Position numbers and translations under genes: made by a program
Notes under the pieces: model-generated
What the model was told of the DNA's origin: nothing
Seen by the model: the letters and a program-made list of their open reading frames with translations, nothing else
Database searches by the model: none
Shown: positions 18,868-28,238 of the stretch, piece after piece
Position numbering within the stretch: the first letter of the stretch is position 1
How the letters are laid out: each line of letters opens with the position of its first letter
NCBI GenBank assembly: GCA_016716265.1
Contig: JADJWQ010000006.1
Location: 2,817,501-2,881,500 of the forward strand
From: Planctomycetota bacterium
Lineage (GTDB): Bacteria > Planctomycetota > UBA1135 > UBA2386
Reading direction: 5' to 3'
Length of the DNA stretch: 64,000 bases

Positions 18868-19890
18868 TCAACCGAGCCAGGTGCCGTGTCGCCACCGCCA
18901 CAGCAGCGCCGGCCCGACCGCGAGCACGAGGTAGCCGAGCACGCCGGCGAGCGCGACGACCGCCGCCCGCCGGGTGCGACGCCGCGCCGCTGGCGCGAGT
19001 CCGGCGTGGCGCTCGCCGATCGCCGTGGCGAGCCACGCCGCGACGCCTTCGGCGCCGACCAGCCACAGCGCGAGCAGCAGCGGATAGCCGACCCGCCCGT
19101 GCTCGGCGAGGAACAGGCACCACGGACAGTGGTGCGCCAGCACGCCGTAGCGGTAGGCGGACAGCACCCGCACCAGCGCGCCACCGGCCGCGATCGCGAG
19201 CAGCGGTCCGCCGCTTCCGAGGACCACCGGCCAGCGCCGAGCGTCCGGCCTCGCGGCGAGCCGCGCGGCGCTCGCGACGACGACGAGGGTGGACACGACT
19301 GTCGCACCGAGCCAGACGGAATCGTCGACCGACGCGAACAGCCCCGTGCCGCGCTCCGCCACGGGGTCGTACACCGCCGCGCAGCAATCCACCGCGTGGT
19401 GCACGTCGAGCTGCAGGAACGCGCTCCACGTCGACCATGCGGCGATCGGCACCAGCGCCGCGGCGATCAGCAGCGTGCGTGCGGAGACCTCCGCGAGCGG
19501 CGCCCGCGGCGCGGTCCGGTCCAATCCATCGACCAGGAGCAGCGCACCGAGCGAGCCGAGCGCCAGCACGCGCAGCAGGATCGCGCGGCCGCCGGCACCG
19601 CCCATGGCCTCCAGCACGCCGGTGCCGCACATCGCGCCGGGGACGAGCGCCGGTAGCGCGGATGCAACGGCGACGATCGCCGCGATGCTGGCCGACGCGA
19701 ACAGCAGGGCGGCCACGCCGGCCTGCCACACGGCGACCTCGCGCCGCCGCTCGAGCCGGAGCTGCTCCGCGTCGGCCGACTCCGGTCGCCAGTGCAGCAG
19801 CACCCGCAATGCGACGATCGCGGCGGCCACGACGAGGGCGACCGCGGCGAGATCCGCCGCGAGCACCGCGAGGATCAACGGGTGGAGCAC
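18868..19890 (-). CDS. Multi-pass membrane protein of the NosL/ABC cluster
   Basis: About 340 residues starting at a GTG (19890) that overlaps the end of the ABC ATPase gene by 16 nt. Roughly eight hydrophobic segments are visible. Cysteine and histidine pairs stand out: AMCGTG, a DVHHAVDCC stretch and AHHCPWCLFLAEH. These could bind copper or form a thiol pair. No family was recognised with certainty. Its position as last gene of the NosL-ABC run suggests it works with the transporter. Confidence 0.65.
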   Translation of the reverse strand: MLHPLILAVLAADLAAVALVVAAAIVALRVLLHWRPESADAEQLRLERRREVAVWQAGVAALLFASASIAAIVAVASALPALVPGAMCGTGVLEAMGGAGGRAILLRVLALGSLGALLLVDGLDRTAPRAPLAEVSARTLLIAAALVPIAAWSTWSAFLQLDVHHAVDCCAAVYDPVAERGTGLFASVDDSVWLGATVVSTLVVVASAARLAARPDARRWPVVLGSGGPLLAIAAGGALVRVLSAYRYGVLAHHCPWCLFLAEHGRVGYPLLLALWLVGAEGVAAWLATAIGERHAGLAPAARRRTRRAAVVALAGVLGYLVLAVGPALLWRWRHGTWLG

Positions 19891-20558
19891 GGCGTGAGCC
19901 TCCCGGCCGCGAGCTCGTGGTGGCGATCGACCGCGGCGGCGCCGATGAGCCGCGGGTCGTGCGCCGCGCAGACGACGACCGCACCGCCGTCGCGCGCGTG
20001 CGCGAGTGCCTGGATGACGACCGCAGCCGCGGCGTCGTCCTGGTGCGCGGTCGGCTCGTCGACCAGCAGATAGCGCGGCTCGCCGACCAGCGCGCGCGCC
20101 AGCCCGACGCGCTGGCGTTCGCCACCCGACAGCTCGGTCGCAACGCGTCCGGCGAGCGGCTCGGCACCGACTCGCGCGAGCACTTCGCGGGCGCGGCGGC
20201 GCTGCTCCGCCAGTGCGATGCGGCGTGGCAGCAGCGGCACCAGCAGGTTCTCGAGCACGGTCAATTCGCCGAGCAGGTGCGGCGACTGGAACGCGATGCC
20301 CACCTGCCGCCGCCAGCGATCGCGGTGCGCGGCAACGAAGCGCGACACCGGCTCCTCGCCCGCCCACACCGTACCCGCCGTCGGCCGCACGAGCCCGGCG
20401 AGCAGGTGCAGCAGCGTGCTCTTGCCGACTCCGGACGGACCGCTCACCAGGGCGAGCTCACCGGGCTCGAAGCACACGTCGATGCCGTCGAGCACCGGGC
20501 GCTCGTCGCCGCGCGAGTCACGTCGCACGAAGCGCACGCCGTCCGCACGCAGGCTCAT
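19875..20558 (-). CDS. ABC transporter ATP-binding protein (MacB/LolD-like)
   Basis: A 227-residue ATPase with Walker A GPSGVGKST, Q-loop FQSPHLL, signature LSGGERQR, Walker B YLLVDEP and the H-loop histidine in AAHDPR. The sequence style is that of the LolD/MacB group, which partners with FtsX-like permeases. Its ATG overlaps the permease stop (ATGA), so the two are coupled. The NosL-like gene upstream suggests a role in copper or cofactor delivery, as in nos clusters, but no nitrous oxide reductase lies in the window. Confidence 0.9.
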   Translation of the reverse strand: MSLRADGVRFVRRDSRGDERPVLDGIDVCFEPGELALVSGPSGVGKSTLLHLLAGLVRPTAGTVWAGEEPVSRFVAAHRDRWRRQVGIAFQSPHLLGELTVLENLLVPLLPRRIALAEQRRRAREVLARVGAEPLAGRVATELSGGERQRVGLARALVGEPRYLLVDEPTAHQDDAAAAVVIQALAHARDGGAVVVCAAHDPRLIGAAAVDRHHELAAGRLTPCSTR

Positions 20559-21718
20559 GCCGGACCATCCTCGGCGAGCAGCTCGCCCGGGTCCGCGGTC
20601 GCGGCACGCAATGCCGGCCACAGCACGGCGACGAGCCACGGCGCGCCGATCAGGCCGACGACCTCGATCAGCACGAGCGCGGCACCGTCGGGGTCGAGCG
20701 TCAGCGGCGGCGGACTCCCGGTCCAACCGAAGAACCAGATACCGGGCCAGCGCACGCCGGGCCACAGCACGAGAGCCCACGCGCAGGCGGCACCGAGCGC
20801 GAGCGCGGGCACCGCGATCCACGCGGCCCGGGCGCAATGCAGTCGAAGGACGTCCGCGGTCGTCCAACCGAGCGACTTCAGCAGCGCGACCTCGCCACGG
20901 CGGCCGGCGCGATCGCGCGCGGCGGCGACGATCAACACGGCGAGCGCCAACGCGGCCGGCAGGGAGGCGAGCGCCGCGAGCGAGCCGCGACGCGCGGTCG
21001 TCGCGGCGACGCGGCCGACGGCGTCCGCGCGCGTCTCGACCACCACCGAGAAAGGCAATGCCGCGGTCAGGTCGGGCACCATCGCGGCGGCCTCCTCCGG
21101 GTGGCGGACCTCGAGCGCCAGATCGCAGACGTGGTCGGGTGGCAGCCCCAGCAGCTCGCGCGCCACGTCGCGGTCGACGAGCACCGCACGGTGCAGGACG
21201 AAGCCCGCGGCCGTGCCGGCTACCGTGCCGGGCAGGCGGCGGGGCGTCGGCGCCGGCTCGACGATCCGGCCGTCGACGCCGCGCAGGACGAGGGCGCCGG
21301 CGAGCTCGTCCGCGACGCCAGCACCGACCCACGCGTCGCCGCGCGACGGTGCGTCGATGCCGAGCCCCGCCGCCTCGGCCGCGTCCACTCCGATCACCGT
21401 GACCGGACCACCGGGTCCGCCGACCGAGCCGAACACCCGCCCGCGCGCCGTCAGCACGCCACGCACACCGCGCACCACCGCGAGAGACTCGCTCTCGGGC
21501 AGCGGTGCGAGGCCCGCGGCGTCGACGCGTCGCACGACGAGCGCCGGTCCCGCCTCCAGCAGCCGTGCGGCCGTGGCGCGGACGGCCCCGGGCAACAGCA
21601 GGCTGACGCCGAGCACGAGGGCGAGCGCGGCGAGTGCGGCGGCGACGAGCAGCGCCTCGCCGGGCCGGCGCAACACGTCGCGCAGCGACCACGCGAACAT
21701 CCCGGTCACCGGGCGCAC
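20555..21718 (-). CDS. ABC transporter permease, FtsX/MacB type
   Basis: 387 residues with one N-terminal membrane segment (LLVAAALAALALVLGVSLLL), a periplasmic domain of about 200 residues, and three C-terminal membrane segments around AALASLPAALALAVLIVAAA. This is the classic FtsX-domain layout. It ends overlapping the ATPase start. The previous small gene overlaps its start by about 13 nt, so the whole run (NosL-like, small protein, permease, ATPase, membrane protein) looks like one transcript. Confidence 0.85.
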   Translation of the reverse strand: MRPVTGMFAWSLRDVLRRPGEALLVAAALAALALVLGVSLLLPGAVRATAARLLEAGPALVVRRVDAAGLAPLPESESLAVVRGVRGVLTARGRVFGSVGGPGGPVTVIGVDAAEAAGLGIDAPSRGDAWVGAGVADELAGALVLRGVDGRIVEPAPTPRRLPGTVAGTAAGFVLHRAVLVDRDVARELLGLPPDHVCDLALEVRHPEEAAAMVPDLTAALPFSVVVETRADAVGRVAATTARRGSLAALASLPAALALAVLIVAAARDRAGRRGEVALLKSLGWTTADVLRLHCARAAWIAVPALALGAACAWALVLWPGVRWPGIWFFGWTGSPPPLTLDPDGAALVLIEVVGLIGAPWLVAVLWPALRAATADPGELLAEDGPA

Positions 21719-22020
21719 TCCGCGGTCGGCGACCCGATCAGCAGGGCCACGTCACCCGGCAGCAGGAGCTCGAGCCCGGGCACGAAGACCGGCGTGCACG
21801 AACCTGCACCTGCGCCGAGCGGAGCCACGCTCCGGGCCGGCGGCGCGAACCCCTGCGCGAAGTCCGTTAGCGACACGGAGGCCTCGTCGGCGTGCGTGGC
21901 GCGCCATGGCGCCGCCCGCCCGAGCGACGCGTCGAGGACGAGCACACCGATCCCGATGCCGACCGCGGTCGCGATCGCCATGCCGAGGCGCCGGGTCGCA
22001 TCGAGACGATCGTCCGCCAT
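21706..22020 (-). CDS. Small membrane-anchored protein between NosL-like and permease genes
   Basis: About 104 residues from the ATG at 22020 with one N-terminal hydrophobic segment (LGMAIATAVGIGIGVLVL). The rest is predicted extracytoplasmic, with only two cysteines (AGSCTP and AECAR). No family was recognised. Tight packing with both neighbours supports it being a real gene of the cluster. Confidence 0.6.
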   Translation of the reverse strand: MADDRLDATRRLGMAIATAVGIGIGVLVLDASLGRAAPWRATHADEASVSLTDFAQGFAPPARSVAPLGAGAGSCTPVFVPGLELLLPGDVALLIGSPTAECAR

Positions 22021-22022
22021 CG

Positions 22023-22589
22023 TCAATCGCGTGCGGGGCGCTCCGTATCGCGCAATGCCGGTCGACCGGTGACGCGCAACCAGCGGGCGTCGTCGAGCTC
22101 CGTCAGCCAGAAGGTCTCGCGCGCTCCATGTCGCGAGCGGAACACGTCGACATCGGACTCGCTGCGGAGCGCGACGATCGCGGGGCCCATCGGCCCGACG
22201 ACGTCGGAGCCGGCGACGAAGATCGCGGTGGACGCGTCGAGCGGAGCACCCTCGAACCAGTCCTGCACCACGCAGCGCGCGAGCGCCGTGCGCTCGAGAC
22301 CCAGGTGGATCTCGGGGTGCAGCCAGGTGCGCAGCATGCAGCCGTCACCGCAGAAGTACCAGGTCCTGCCGTCGGCCGCGACGAGCGCCGCGACGTGCTC
22401 GGGTCGAGCGGCGGGCAGCATGCCGCACAGCGGGCAGCGGTCGGTCTCGCCGGGCTGCGGACGGCCGTCGGGCGTCAGCCCCCGCAGCGCCGGCAACGGC
22501 CCCGCGCCGGCCGTGTCGTCGCCCCGCCGGCCGCAGGCCGCGACGAACGCGAACAGCAGGAGGACCGACGTGGCGAGGCGCAGGGACAT
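22023..22589 (-). CDS. nosL: NosL-like copper-binding lipoprotein
   Basis: 188 residues beginning with a lipoprotein signal whose lipobox is FVAACG. The mature part has RCPLCGM and, about 30 residues later, CGDGCM; the first is the methionine-cysteine copper site expected of NosL proteins. NosL delivers Cu(I) to nitrous oxide reductase in denitrifiers, but nosZ is not in this window, so another copper enzyme may be served. It is the first gene of a minus-strand run with ABC genes. It is divergent from a TauE/SafE-like gene with a 96-nt shared leader. Confidence 0.8.
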   Translation of the reverse strand: MSLRLATSVLLLFAFVAACGRRGDDTAGAGPLPALRGLTPDGRPQPGETDRCPLCGMLPAARPEHVAALVAADGRTWYFCGDGCMLRTWLHPEIHLGLERTALARCVVQDWFEGAPLDASTAIFVAGSDVVGPMGPAIVALRSESDVDVFRSRHGARETFWLTELDDARWLRVTGRPALRDTERPARD

Positions 22590-22685
22590 CTCGGAGCGGA
22601 TGCGCGGAGGTGACGGCCAGTGTAGCCCTCCGCGAGCCCGGCCACGAACCGCGATGGTCGCACCGCACCCCGCTCACCGGCTACG

Positions 22686-23375
22686 TTGGCGGCTTCGTTG
22701 GACTCCCTCGCGCTCGGCTCCCTGTTCGCGCTCGGCTTCCTCGGCAGCGGGCACTGCGTCGGCATGTGCGGGCCGATCGTGCTGGCGCTGCCGCGCGGCG
22801 CGCACCCGCTGCTCGGCCAGCTCGCCTACCACTGCGGCCGCATCGTCACCTACACGGCGATCGGTGCGGTGATCGGCGCCGTGGGAATGGGGCTCGGCGC
22901 GCTCGGCGACGAGGCCGCACTGCGTGGCGTACGCCGCATGCAGGTCGCGATCTCGCTGCTGGTGGCGGCCGCGCTGATCTGGTTCGGCCTGACGCGCCTC
23001 GGCGTGCTGCGCGAGCCGCCGTTCCTCGGCGGACCGTCGCTCGACCGTGTGCCCGTCGTCGGCCGCACGGTGGGGCGGCTCCTGCGCGCACGCAGCCTGC
23101 TCGCGCTGTTCGCGCTCGGGCTACTGCTCGGCTTCCTGCCGTGCGGACTGTCGTTCGCCGCGTTCACGCGCGCGCTGCCGAGCGGCGATCCGCTGCACGG
23201 CGCGCTGCTGGTCGCGGCGTTCGGGCTCGGCACGCTGCCCGCGCTGCTGCTGGTCGCGACCGCCGGCGCCGGCGTGTTCCGCCGGCACCGGAAGCTGTCC
23301 GAGCTGCTCGCCGGCGTCGTGATGCTGGCGATGGGTGTGTCGCTCGCGGTCGACGGCGTGCTCGCGCAGCTATGA
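22686..23375 (+). CDS. TauE/SafE-like sulfite exporter or copper-related membrane protein
   Basis: About 229 residues with six hydrophobic segments and the N-terminal motif GHCVGMCGP, which marks the cytochrome-oxidase-maturation and copper-associated branch of TauE/SafE and DsbD-like proteins. A second conserved loop reads LGFLPCGL. These cysteines are thought to handle copper or thiols. A TTG at 22686 or another at 22698 could be the start. It is divergent from the NosL-like gene, supporting a shared copper theme. Confidence 0.75.
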   Translation: MAASLDSLALGSLFALGFLGSGHCVGMCGPIVLALPRGAHPLLGQLAYHCGRIVTYTAIGAVIGAVGMGLGALGDEAALRGVRRMQVAISLLVAAALIWFGLTRLGVLREPPFLGGPSLDRVPVVGRTVGRLLRARSLLALFALGLLLGFLPCGLSFAAFTRALPSGDPLHGALLVAAFGLGTLPALLLVATAGAGVFRRHRKLSELLAGVVMLAMGVSLAVDGVLAQL

Positions 23376-23399
23376 GCCGCGCGAGCGCACGCGGCGAGC

Positions 23400-25361
23400 T
23401 CACCGCAGCGTCACGCGCACCGGCCGCGACGCCCAGTCGAACGAGTCGACGAACAGCGCGGACACCGTGATGTCGCTGCCCTGCGCCGGAACGCCGACCA
23501 TCGCCGGCAGCGTGAACTCCGCGACACCGCGGCCGGCCGCGTCGAGCGGGCCGTAGAAGCCGGTGAAGCCCGGCGTATTCGCGGCGCCCGCGGCGACCGT
23601 CGTCAGCGCGTCCCAGTTGATCGGCACCTGCAGGCCGAACAGGTTGGTGCCAGGCGTCGAGCCGCTGAGGCTCATCAGCACGAAGTAGGTGCGGCCGGCG
23701 TAGGCGGCACCGCGGTCGATGTGGAAGCCGACCGTGCCACCGTTGGTCACGTCGAGCTCGCTCGCGGTCGCGCCGAAGAACTCGGGGCGCCACGTCAACG
23801 CCTGGTTCGTGCCGCGCAGGATCCACTCGTCGGGGTCGACCGCGACGGCGGTGGCAGGCGCATTGATCGGGATCGCGAACTCCTGCTGCCGCTCGTCGTT
23901 CCACACGATGTGCTCCTCGGTGCCGGCGGTCGTCGTGACGACGACGTGCACCGGCATGGCGAACACCGGCCGCGAGGTCTGGTACTGGTCGAGCTCGAGG
24001 TAGGCGTAGTTGCGACCGCCGGCCTGCACGCCGCGCCAGGCCGACTGGTAGGCGACGTTGCCGCCGTTGTAGATCCACTGGTCGAAGAACCAGTCGAGGT
24101 CGCGGCCGCTCGTCTGCTCGCAGACCGCCTGGAAGTCGGCGGTCGTCGCGCTACCGCCGGCGTACATCTGCCGGTAATTGGCGAGGCTCGCCCAGAAGTC
24201 CTGCTCGCCGAGCGCGCCACGCAGCATGTGGACGGCCCACGCGCCCTTGTCGTAGACGTTGGTGGAGCTGAAGATGTTGTTCACCGACGAGATGTCGTAG
24301 ACGTACACCGTCCCCGTCGTCCGCCGCGGCTTCTGGCCACGCATGTACGACAGATAGCTCTGCAGCGTCCCGCCCGCGCGCAGCTCCATCCACACGGCCT
24401 CGCTGAACGACGCGAAACCCTCGTTCAGCCAGATGTCGTGCCAGGTGCCGCACGTGATCATGTCGCCCCACCATTGGTGGGCGAGCTCGTGCGCGGTCAG
24501 CCACTCGTCGATCGAGTACTGGCTGGCGACGGTCTGGTGCTCCATGCCGCCACCCCAGGTGAACTGGGCGACGCCGTACTTCTCGTCGGTCCACGGATAC
24601 TGCCCGTAGACGCTCGAGAATGCCGTGAGCATCGGCACGACCGCGTTCATGCCGGCCTGCCACGAGTTCCAGCTCTCGGGGAACACCCAGAACGTCACCG
24701 GCATGTTCGCACCCATGTACGTGTAGGTGTCGGTGCGCGTCCGGTAGTTGGTCACGCACAGCGACGCCAGGTACGGGACGATCGGGTGCGACTCGCTCCA
24801 GCGCGTCCGCAGCCGGTTGCCCGACAGCGTGTCGATGCCCTGCAGCGCGCCGTTGCTCACCGCGGTCATCGTGTCGGGGTGCGTGATCCACATCTCGAAC
24901 GTCGACTTGTCGACGAGCTGGTCCTGCCCCGGCCACCAGTACTTCGCGTCCCACGGCTCGCTGAGCGTCCAGGCCATCGGCGACCCCGAGTGCGACGTGA
25001 ACACGAACCCGCCGAAGTCGGGCGATGGCGGCGGCGTGCCGGCGTAGGTCACGTCGACCGTGAAGGTCTCGTTGAGCGTGTAGGCGCGATCGAGGGTGAT
25101 ACGGATCGTGTCCGTCGGCCGCGTGAAGGGCACCGGCTGGCCGTTCATCCGGACCCCGGAGACGTTCAACGCGGACACGAGGTCGAGATCGATCGTCGTC
25201 AGGAGCGGCACGTCGCAGCGGAACGTGCAGTGATTGGTCGCCTGGATCGTCTGCGTCGCGAACACGATCTCGATCTCGAGTCGGTAGTGCAACGCGTCGA
25301 TCGGGTCCTGCGCGGCGACGGCGCCGCAGCAGACGAGCGGGAGGAGCAGTCGAGAGAGCAT
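23400..25361 (-). CDS. M1-family aminopeptidase, exported
   Basis: 653 residues with a signal peptide (MLSRLLLPLVCCGAVAAQ). The M1 features are clear: the exopeptidase motif GGMEHQ, and HELAHQWWG with zinc histidines at about 291 and 295. The third ligand is Glu at about 314 in NEGFASF. The C-terminal 120 residues form a beta domain (GLQVPINWDALTTV, ending RPVRVTLR) of a kind I associate with planctomycete exported proteins. It would trim N-terminal residues from peptides outside the cell. A GTG six nt upstream is a possible alternative start. Confidence 0.92.
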   Translation of the reverse strand: MLSRLLLPLVCCGAVAAQDPIDALHYRLEIEIVFATQTIQATNHCTFRCDVPLLTTIDLDLVSALNVSGVRMNGQPVPFTRPTDTIRITLDRAYTLNETFTVDVTYAGTPPPSPDFGGFVFTSHSGSPMAWTLSEPWDAKYWWPGQDQLVDKSTFEMWITHPDTMTAVSNGALQGIDTLSGNRLRTRWSESHPIVPYLASLCVTNYRTRTDTYTYMGANMPVTFWVFPESWNSWQAGMNAVVPMLTAFSSVYGQYPWTDEKYGVAQFTWGGGMEHQTVASQYSIDEWLTAHELAHQWWGDMITCGTWHDIWLNEGFASFSEAVWMELRAGGTLQSYLSYMRGQKPRRTTGTVYVYDISSVNNIFSSTNVYDKGAWAVHMLRGALGEQDFWASLANYRQMYAGGSATTADFQAVCEQTSGRDLDWFFDQWIYNGGNVAYQSAWRGVQAGGRNYAYLELDQYQTSRPVFAMPVHVVVTTTAGTEEHIVWNDERQQEFAIPINAPATAVAVDPDEWILRGTNQALTWRPEFFGATASELDVTNGGTVGFHIDRGAAYAGRTYFVLMSLSGSTPGTNLFGLQVPINWDALTTVAAGAANTPGFTGFYGPLDAAGRGVAEFTLPAMVGVPAQGSDITVSALFVDSFDWASRPVRVTLR

Positions 25362-25741
25362 GGGCACACCCCAGAGGGGAATCGGAACGCAGCTTGAACC
25401 GGGGCCGGCAGTCCATCGGACCCGGCCCCAGTGTGGAGCAGGCAGGGCTGGGGCAGACAGCGGGTCACGCGGATCCCGCGCGACCCGGGAGCGCCAACGC
25501 GCGACGCGAGCGATCGTTTCGCCCGGTCCCGCCTCGGGATCGCGCGCGTCAGCGAGCCGGTTGGAGCGATCCCGCCGGCAGCAGCGCGGATCTCCGCGCG
25601 CGGGCGAGATCGAGACGCCCGGAGCTTCGACGGAGCCGTGCAGTGCGGCACCGCGCGGCGGGCTGCGCAGCCGAACGCGGAACGGATCGTCCCGCGCTCG
25701 TCTCGCGCCTCGGCCGCGGATCGCTCACGAGAGCGCGCGGT
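25362..25741. other. Intergenic region, 380 nt
   Basis: No gene, repeat or clear terminator was recognised between the aminopeptidase start and the next minus-strand gene. Short open frames here lack ribosome binding sites and recognisable products. Confidence 0.5.
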
Positions 25742-27016
25742 TCAGCGCAGCTCGAGAACCGCGACGTTCGACAGGAAGACCTGACCGTTCGTGATGTTCA
25801 CGCCGATGCCCTGCGCGAGCAGCACGCCCTGCTGGATGCCGGCGGGCACCGGGATGTTGACGACGAGCTCGTCGTTGGTCGCCGGGCCCGTGGTCAGGCC
25901 GACGACCGGCGCGACGCACAGGAAGCCGAAGCCGACGAAGCCGATCGAGTTCGGATCGATGGGGTTCGGCAGCACGCTGATCCCGAGGTTCAGCGCCGTC
26001 AGGACGGTGTTCCCACCGCTCGTCGACTGATACGGGAACATCATCACGTGGCGCGCGGTGCCCGCCGTGAAGGCCGGCAGACTGGCCGAGCTGAGCGTCA
26101 CGGTGTTGATGCGGAGCGGGTCGGTGTAGACCGAGGTGGCCTTGGCGTAGATCGCGCTGCCACGGATGACCGCCGGGTTCGCGTCCCAGTTGGTGCCGTC
26201 GTCGTAGACGACGTACGACTGGAGCCGGAAGGTCAGAGATGCCGACGGGAACAGGGTGACGTCCGGCGTGCTCTGGTAGACGCTGTCCGAGCCGGTGCTG
26301 GCCGCGTAGCTCGAGCAGTAGATGGCCACGGACTCGTTGGTCGAGTCCCGCTGCGTCGACGGCGAGTGGAGGAAGTTGAAGCCCGACTGCTGGGTCCTCG
26401 GCAGCACCGCGTCACGCACGTTGGTGACGACACCGTAGCTCCCCGAGCTCGGGTTGGTGTCGATGTCGCCGACCTTGATGCCGGTGCCGACGTCCGCCCA
26501 GAAGATCACGTCCCGGCCACCGATCGTGCCCAGGTGCGGGTCGATGTAGCCGGTCGGCACGCCCGCCATCGGGATCGCGTTCGAGAACGGACCGCTGGTG
26601 CCCGCACGCGTCGCGATGATCGCGGCACCGGCGCCCCACGGATTGGTGGAGCCGGTGTCCATCACGATCGCGGTCCGCGTCAGGTTCAGGCTGCCCTGGA
26701 ACTCGTCGGTCGTGCCGTTCAGAGCGTCGGCATCGGTGTTGGTCACCGGCGCGTTGCCGGGGCCGGCCCACGTGAACGTGATGATGTCCCAGTCGGTGGC
26801 GCCGGTCTTCTTGATGGTCGCCGTGCCGGCGAAGTTGCCACCGCCCGTCGCGACGAGGTTGACCTGGCCGACCTCGGTCGCGCCGAAATTCGCGGCGGTG
26901 AAGTCCGTGAACGCGGCGGGCGCCCCGACGACGGCGGGGCCGCAGGGATCGGTGATCTGAGCGGGGAGAGTTGCGCCGAACGCGCCGGCGATGAGCAGAG
27001 AGAGGGCCTTGTGCAT
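25742..27016 (-). CDS. Exported beta-rich protein of unknown function
   Basis: 424 residues starting MHKALSLLIAGAFGATLPAQ, a clear signal peptide. The rest is Thr/Ser/Gly/Asn-rich with many short beta-like stretches and a C-terminal segment (DELVVNIPVPAGIQQGVLLAQG) seen in planctomycete secreted proteins. Few cysteines and no catalytic motif were found. It is probably a cell-surface or secreted scaffold. It is on the same strand as the M1 peptidase but separated by 380 nt. Confidence 0.7.
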   Translation of the reverse strand: MHKALSLLIAGAFGATLPAQITDPCGPAVVGAPAAFTDFTAANFGATEVGQVNLVATGGGNFAGTATIKKTGATDWDIITFTWAGPGNAPVTNTDADALNGTTDEFQGSLNLTRTAIVMDTGSTNPWGAGAAIIATRAGTSGPFSNAIPMAGVPTGYIDPHLGTIGGRDVIFWADVGTGIKVGDIDTNPSSGSYGVVTNVRDAVLPRTQQSGFNFLHSPSTQRDSTNESVAIYCSSYAASTGSDSVYQSTPDVTLFPSASLTFRLQSYVVYDDGTNWDANPAVIRGSAIYAKATSVYTDPLRINTVTLSSASLPAFTAGTARHVMMFPYQSTSGGNTVLTALNLGISVLPNPIDPNSIGFVGFGFLCVAPVVGLTTGPATNDELVVNIPVPAGIQQGVLLAQGIGVNITNGQVFLSNVAVLELR

Positions 27017-27473
27017 GGCTGTCTCGAAAGGAACGTGAGGGAACGAGCGCGGCGGGGACCGGTCCGCGGCCCCCCGTGGCTTGTCACCACCAGGGAGAAC
27101 ACAGGGACCGCGGAGTCCACTGCGCGACAGGGCCAAGCTAGCGAACGACGCGGATTCGCCAAGCCCCTGGGTCGCAAGAAAGCGGTCGCGAGACACCCGG
27201 CCGTCCGCGGTCGAGCGAAAGGTGGTTGCGCTGGCAGCTACGGTGACCTTGCGGGTCGAACGAAGCACGGCATCGGTGCCGCCGTCGATTCCTAGCCGAG
27301 GACCCCGGGGACCTCCCCGGGTTGATTCCGAGCTGGCGGACCAGTCTCCTTCCGACCTCGTTCGCGGCGTGCGCCGCGAACAGCGAGCGATGGTACTCCC
27401 CCACGGCTTCACCTGAATCCGCCGCCTGGACGCCGCCCGGGTCCGGCTGGCGAACCGTGGACGTTGACGAGCC
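27017..27473. other. Intergenic region, 457 nt
   Basis: This stretch separates divergent genes. A 7-bp GC hairpin (27304-27321) is present without a T-tract. No protein or RNA gene was recognised. Confidence 0.45.
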
Positions 27474-27875
27474 GTGCGCTCCGTCGGCCTGCGGTCCCCG
27501 CCGGGGACTGGCGGCCGGCGCGCGGGTCGGACTGCAGCCGACTTCGCACAGGACGATTCCGCCGAGGAACCCAACGACTTGGCTGCCGAGCCCGAGCCTC
27601 GACTCCCGGCGCGCGCCTACCCTGCGCACTGGGACTTCGACGAGGTCTACGACTCGGTCGATCGCGGTTGCGGTGACTTCATCATCGACCTGAAGCAGGT
27701 GATGGCGCAGCTGCCACCGCGAGCGGTGCTGATGATCGCGAGCCGGGACGCCGGCGCGCCGCTCGAGATCCCCGCGTGGTGCCGGCTGACGGGACATCGA
27801 CTGCTCGAAGCCGTGCCGCCGTTCTTCCTCGTGCGGAAGCGTGACGAACCCCGACCCCGAGAGACGACCCCATGA
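27474..27875 (+). CDS. TusA/SirA-like sulfur-carrier protein with N-terminal extension
   Basis: The C-terminal 75 residues match the TusA fold pattern. A cysteine sits in DRGCGD where the family has CPxP. It is followed by a helix (LKQVMAQLPPRAVLMIASRD) and the typical IPAWCRLTGHRLLEA ending. The family relays persulfide sulfur from desulfurases. The N-terminal 60 residues are low-complexity and the start (GTG at 27474) is uncertain. It overlaps the DsrE-like gene by ATGA, so the sulfur genes are coupled. Confidence 0.65.
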   Translation: MRSVGLRSPPGTGGRRAGRTAADFAQDDSAEEPNDLAAEPEPRLPARAYPAHWDFDEVYDSVDRGCGDFIIDLKQVMAQLPPRAVLMIASRDAGAPLEIPAWCRLTGHRLLEAVPPFFLVRKRDEPRPRETTP

Positions 27876-28237
27876 GCAACACGTTCTGCGTCACGATCAC
27901 CGAATCCAAGACCAATGGCGACAAGGCCACCGTCGGCTTCGTCGTCGCCAATGCGGCGCTCGGTAGCGACAAGGACACCCTGGTGTTCCTCAGCGCCGAC
28001 GGCATCTGGGCCGCCGTCGAAGGCGAGGTCGACAAGATCGACGAGGGCCAGCCGTTCGCGCCGCTCAAGGAGCTCGTCCAGAAGTTCGTCGCCAACGGCG
28101 GGAAGATCCTCGTCTGCTCGCCGTGCATGAAGAAGCGCGGCGTGACCGAGGACCGGCTCGTCGAGGGCGCGTCGCCCGCAGGCGGCGCGGCGCTCGTCGA
28201 GTGGCTGTCGAACGGCTCCCCCTGCGTCGGGTACTGA
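27872..28237 (+). CDS. DsrE/DsrF-like sulfur relay protein
   Basis: 121 residues. It opens with a beta strand and a helix that follow the DsrE fold order, reaches FLSADGIWAAVEGEV in the middle and has the cysteine pair CSPCMKKRG near residue 90, the site of persulfide transfer in this family. The ATG overlaps the TusA-like stop and the next gene begins 1 nt after its stop, making a three-gene sulfur-relay unit. Confidence 0.8.
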   Translation: MSNTFCVTITESKTNGDKATVGFVVANAALGSDKDTLVFLSADGIWAAVEGEVDKIDEGQPFAPLKELVQKFVANGGKILVCSPCMKKRGVTEDRLVEGASPAGGAALVEWLSNGSPCVGY

Positions 28238-28238
28238 C

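Noticed and set aside
27304..27321. GC hairpin as a rho-independent terminator
   Set aside because: There is no T-tract after the stem and no gene ending nearby.
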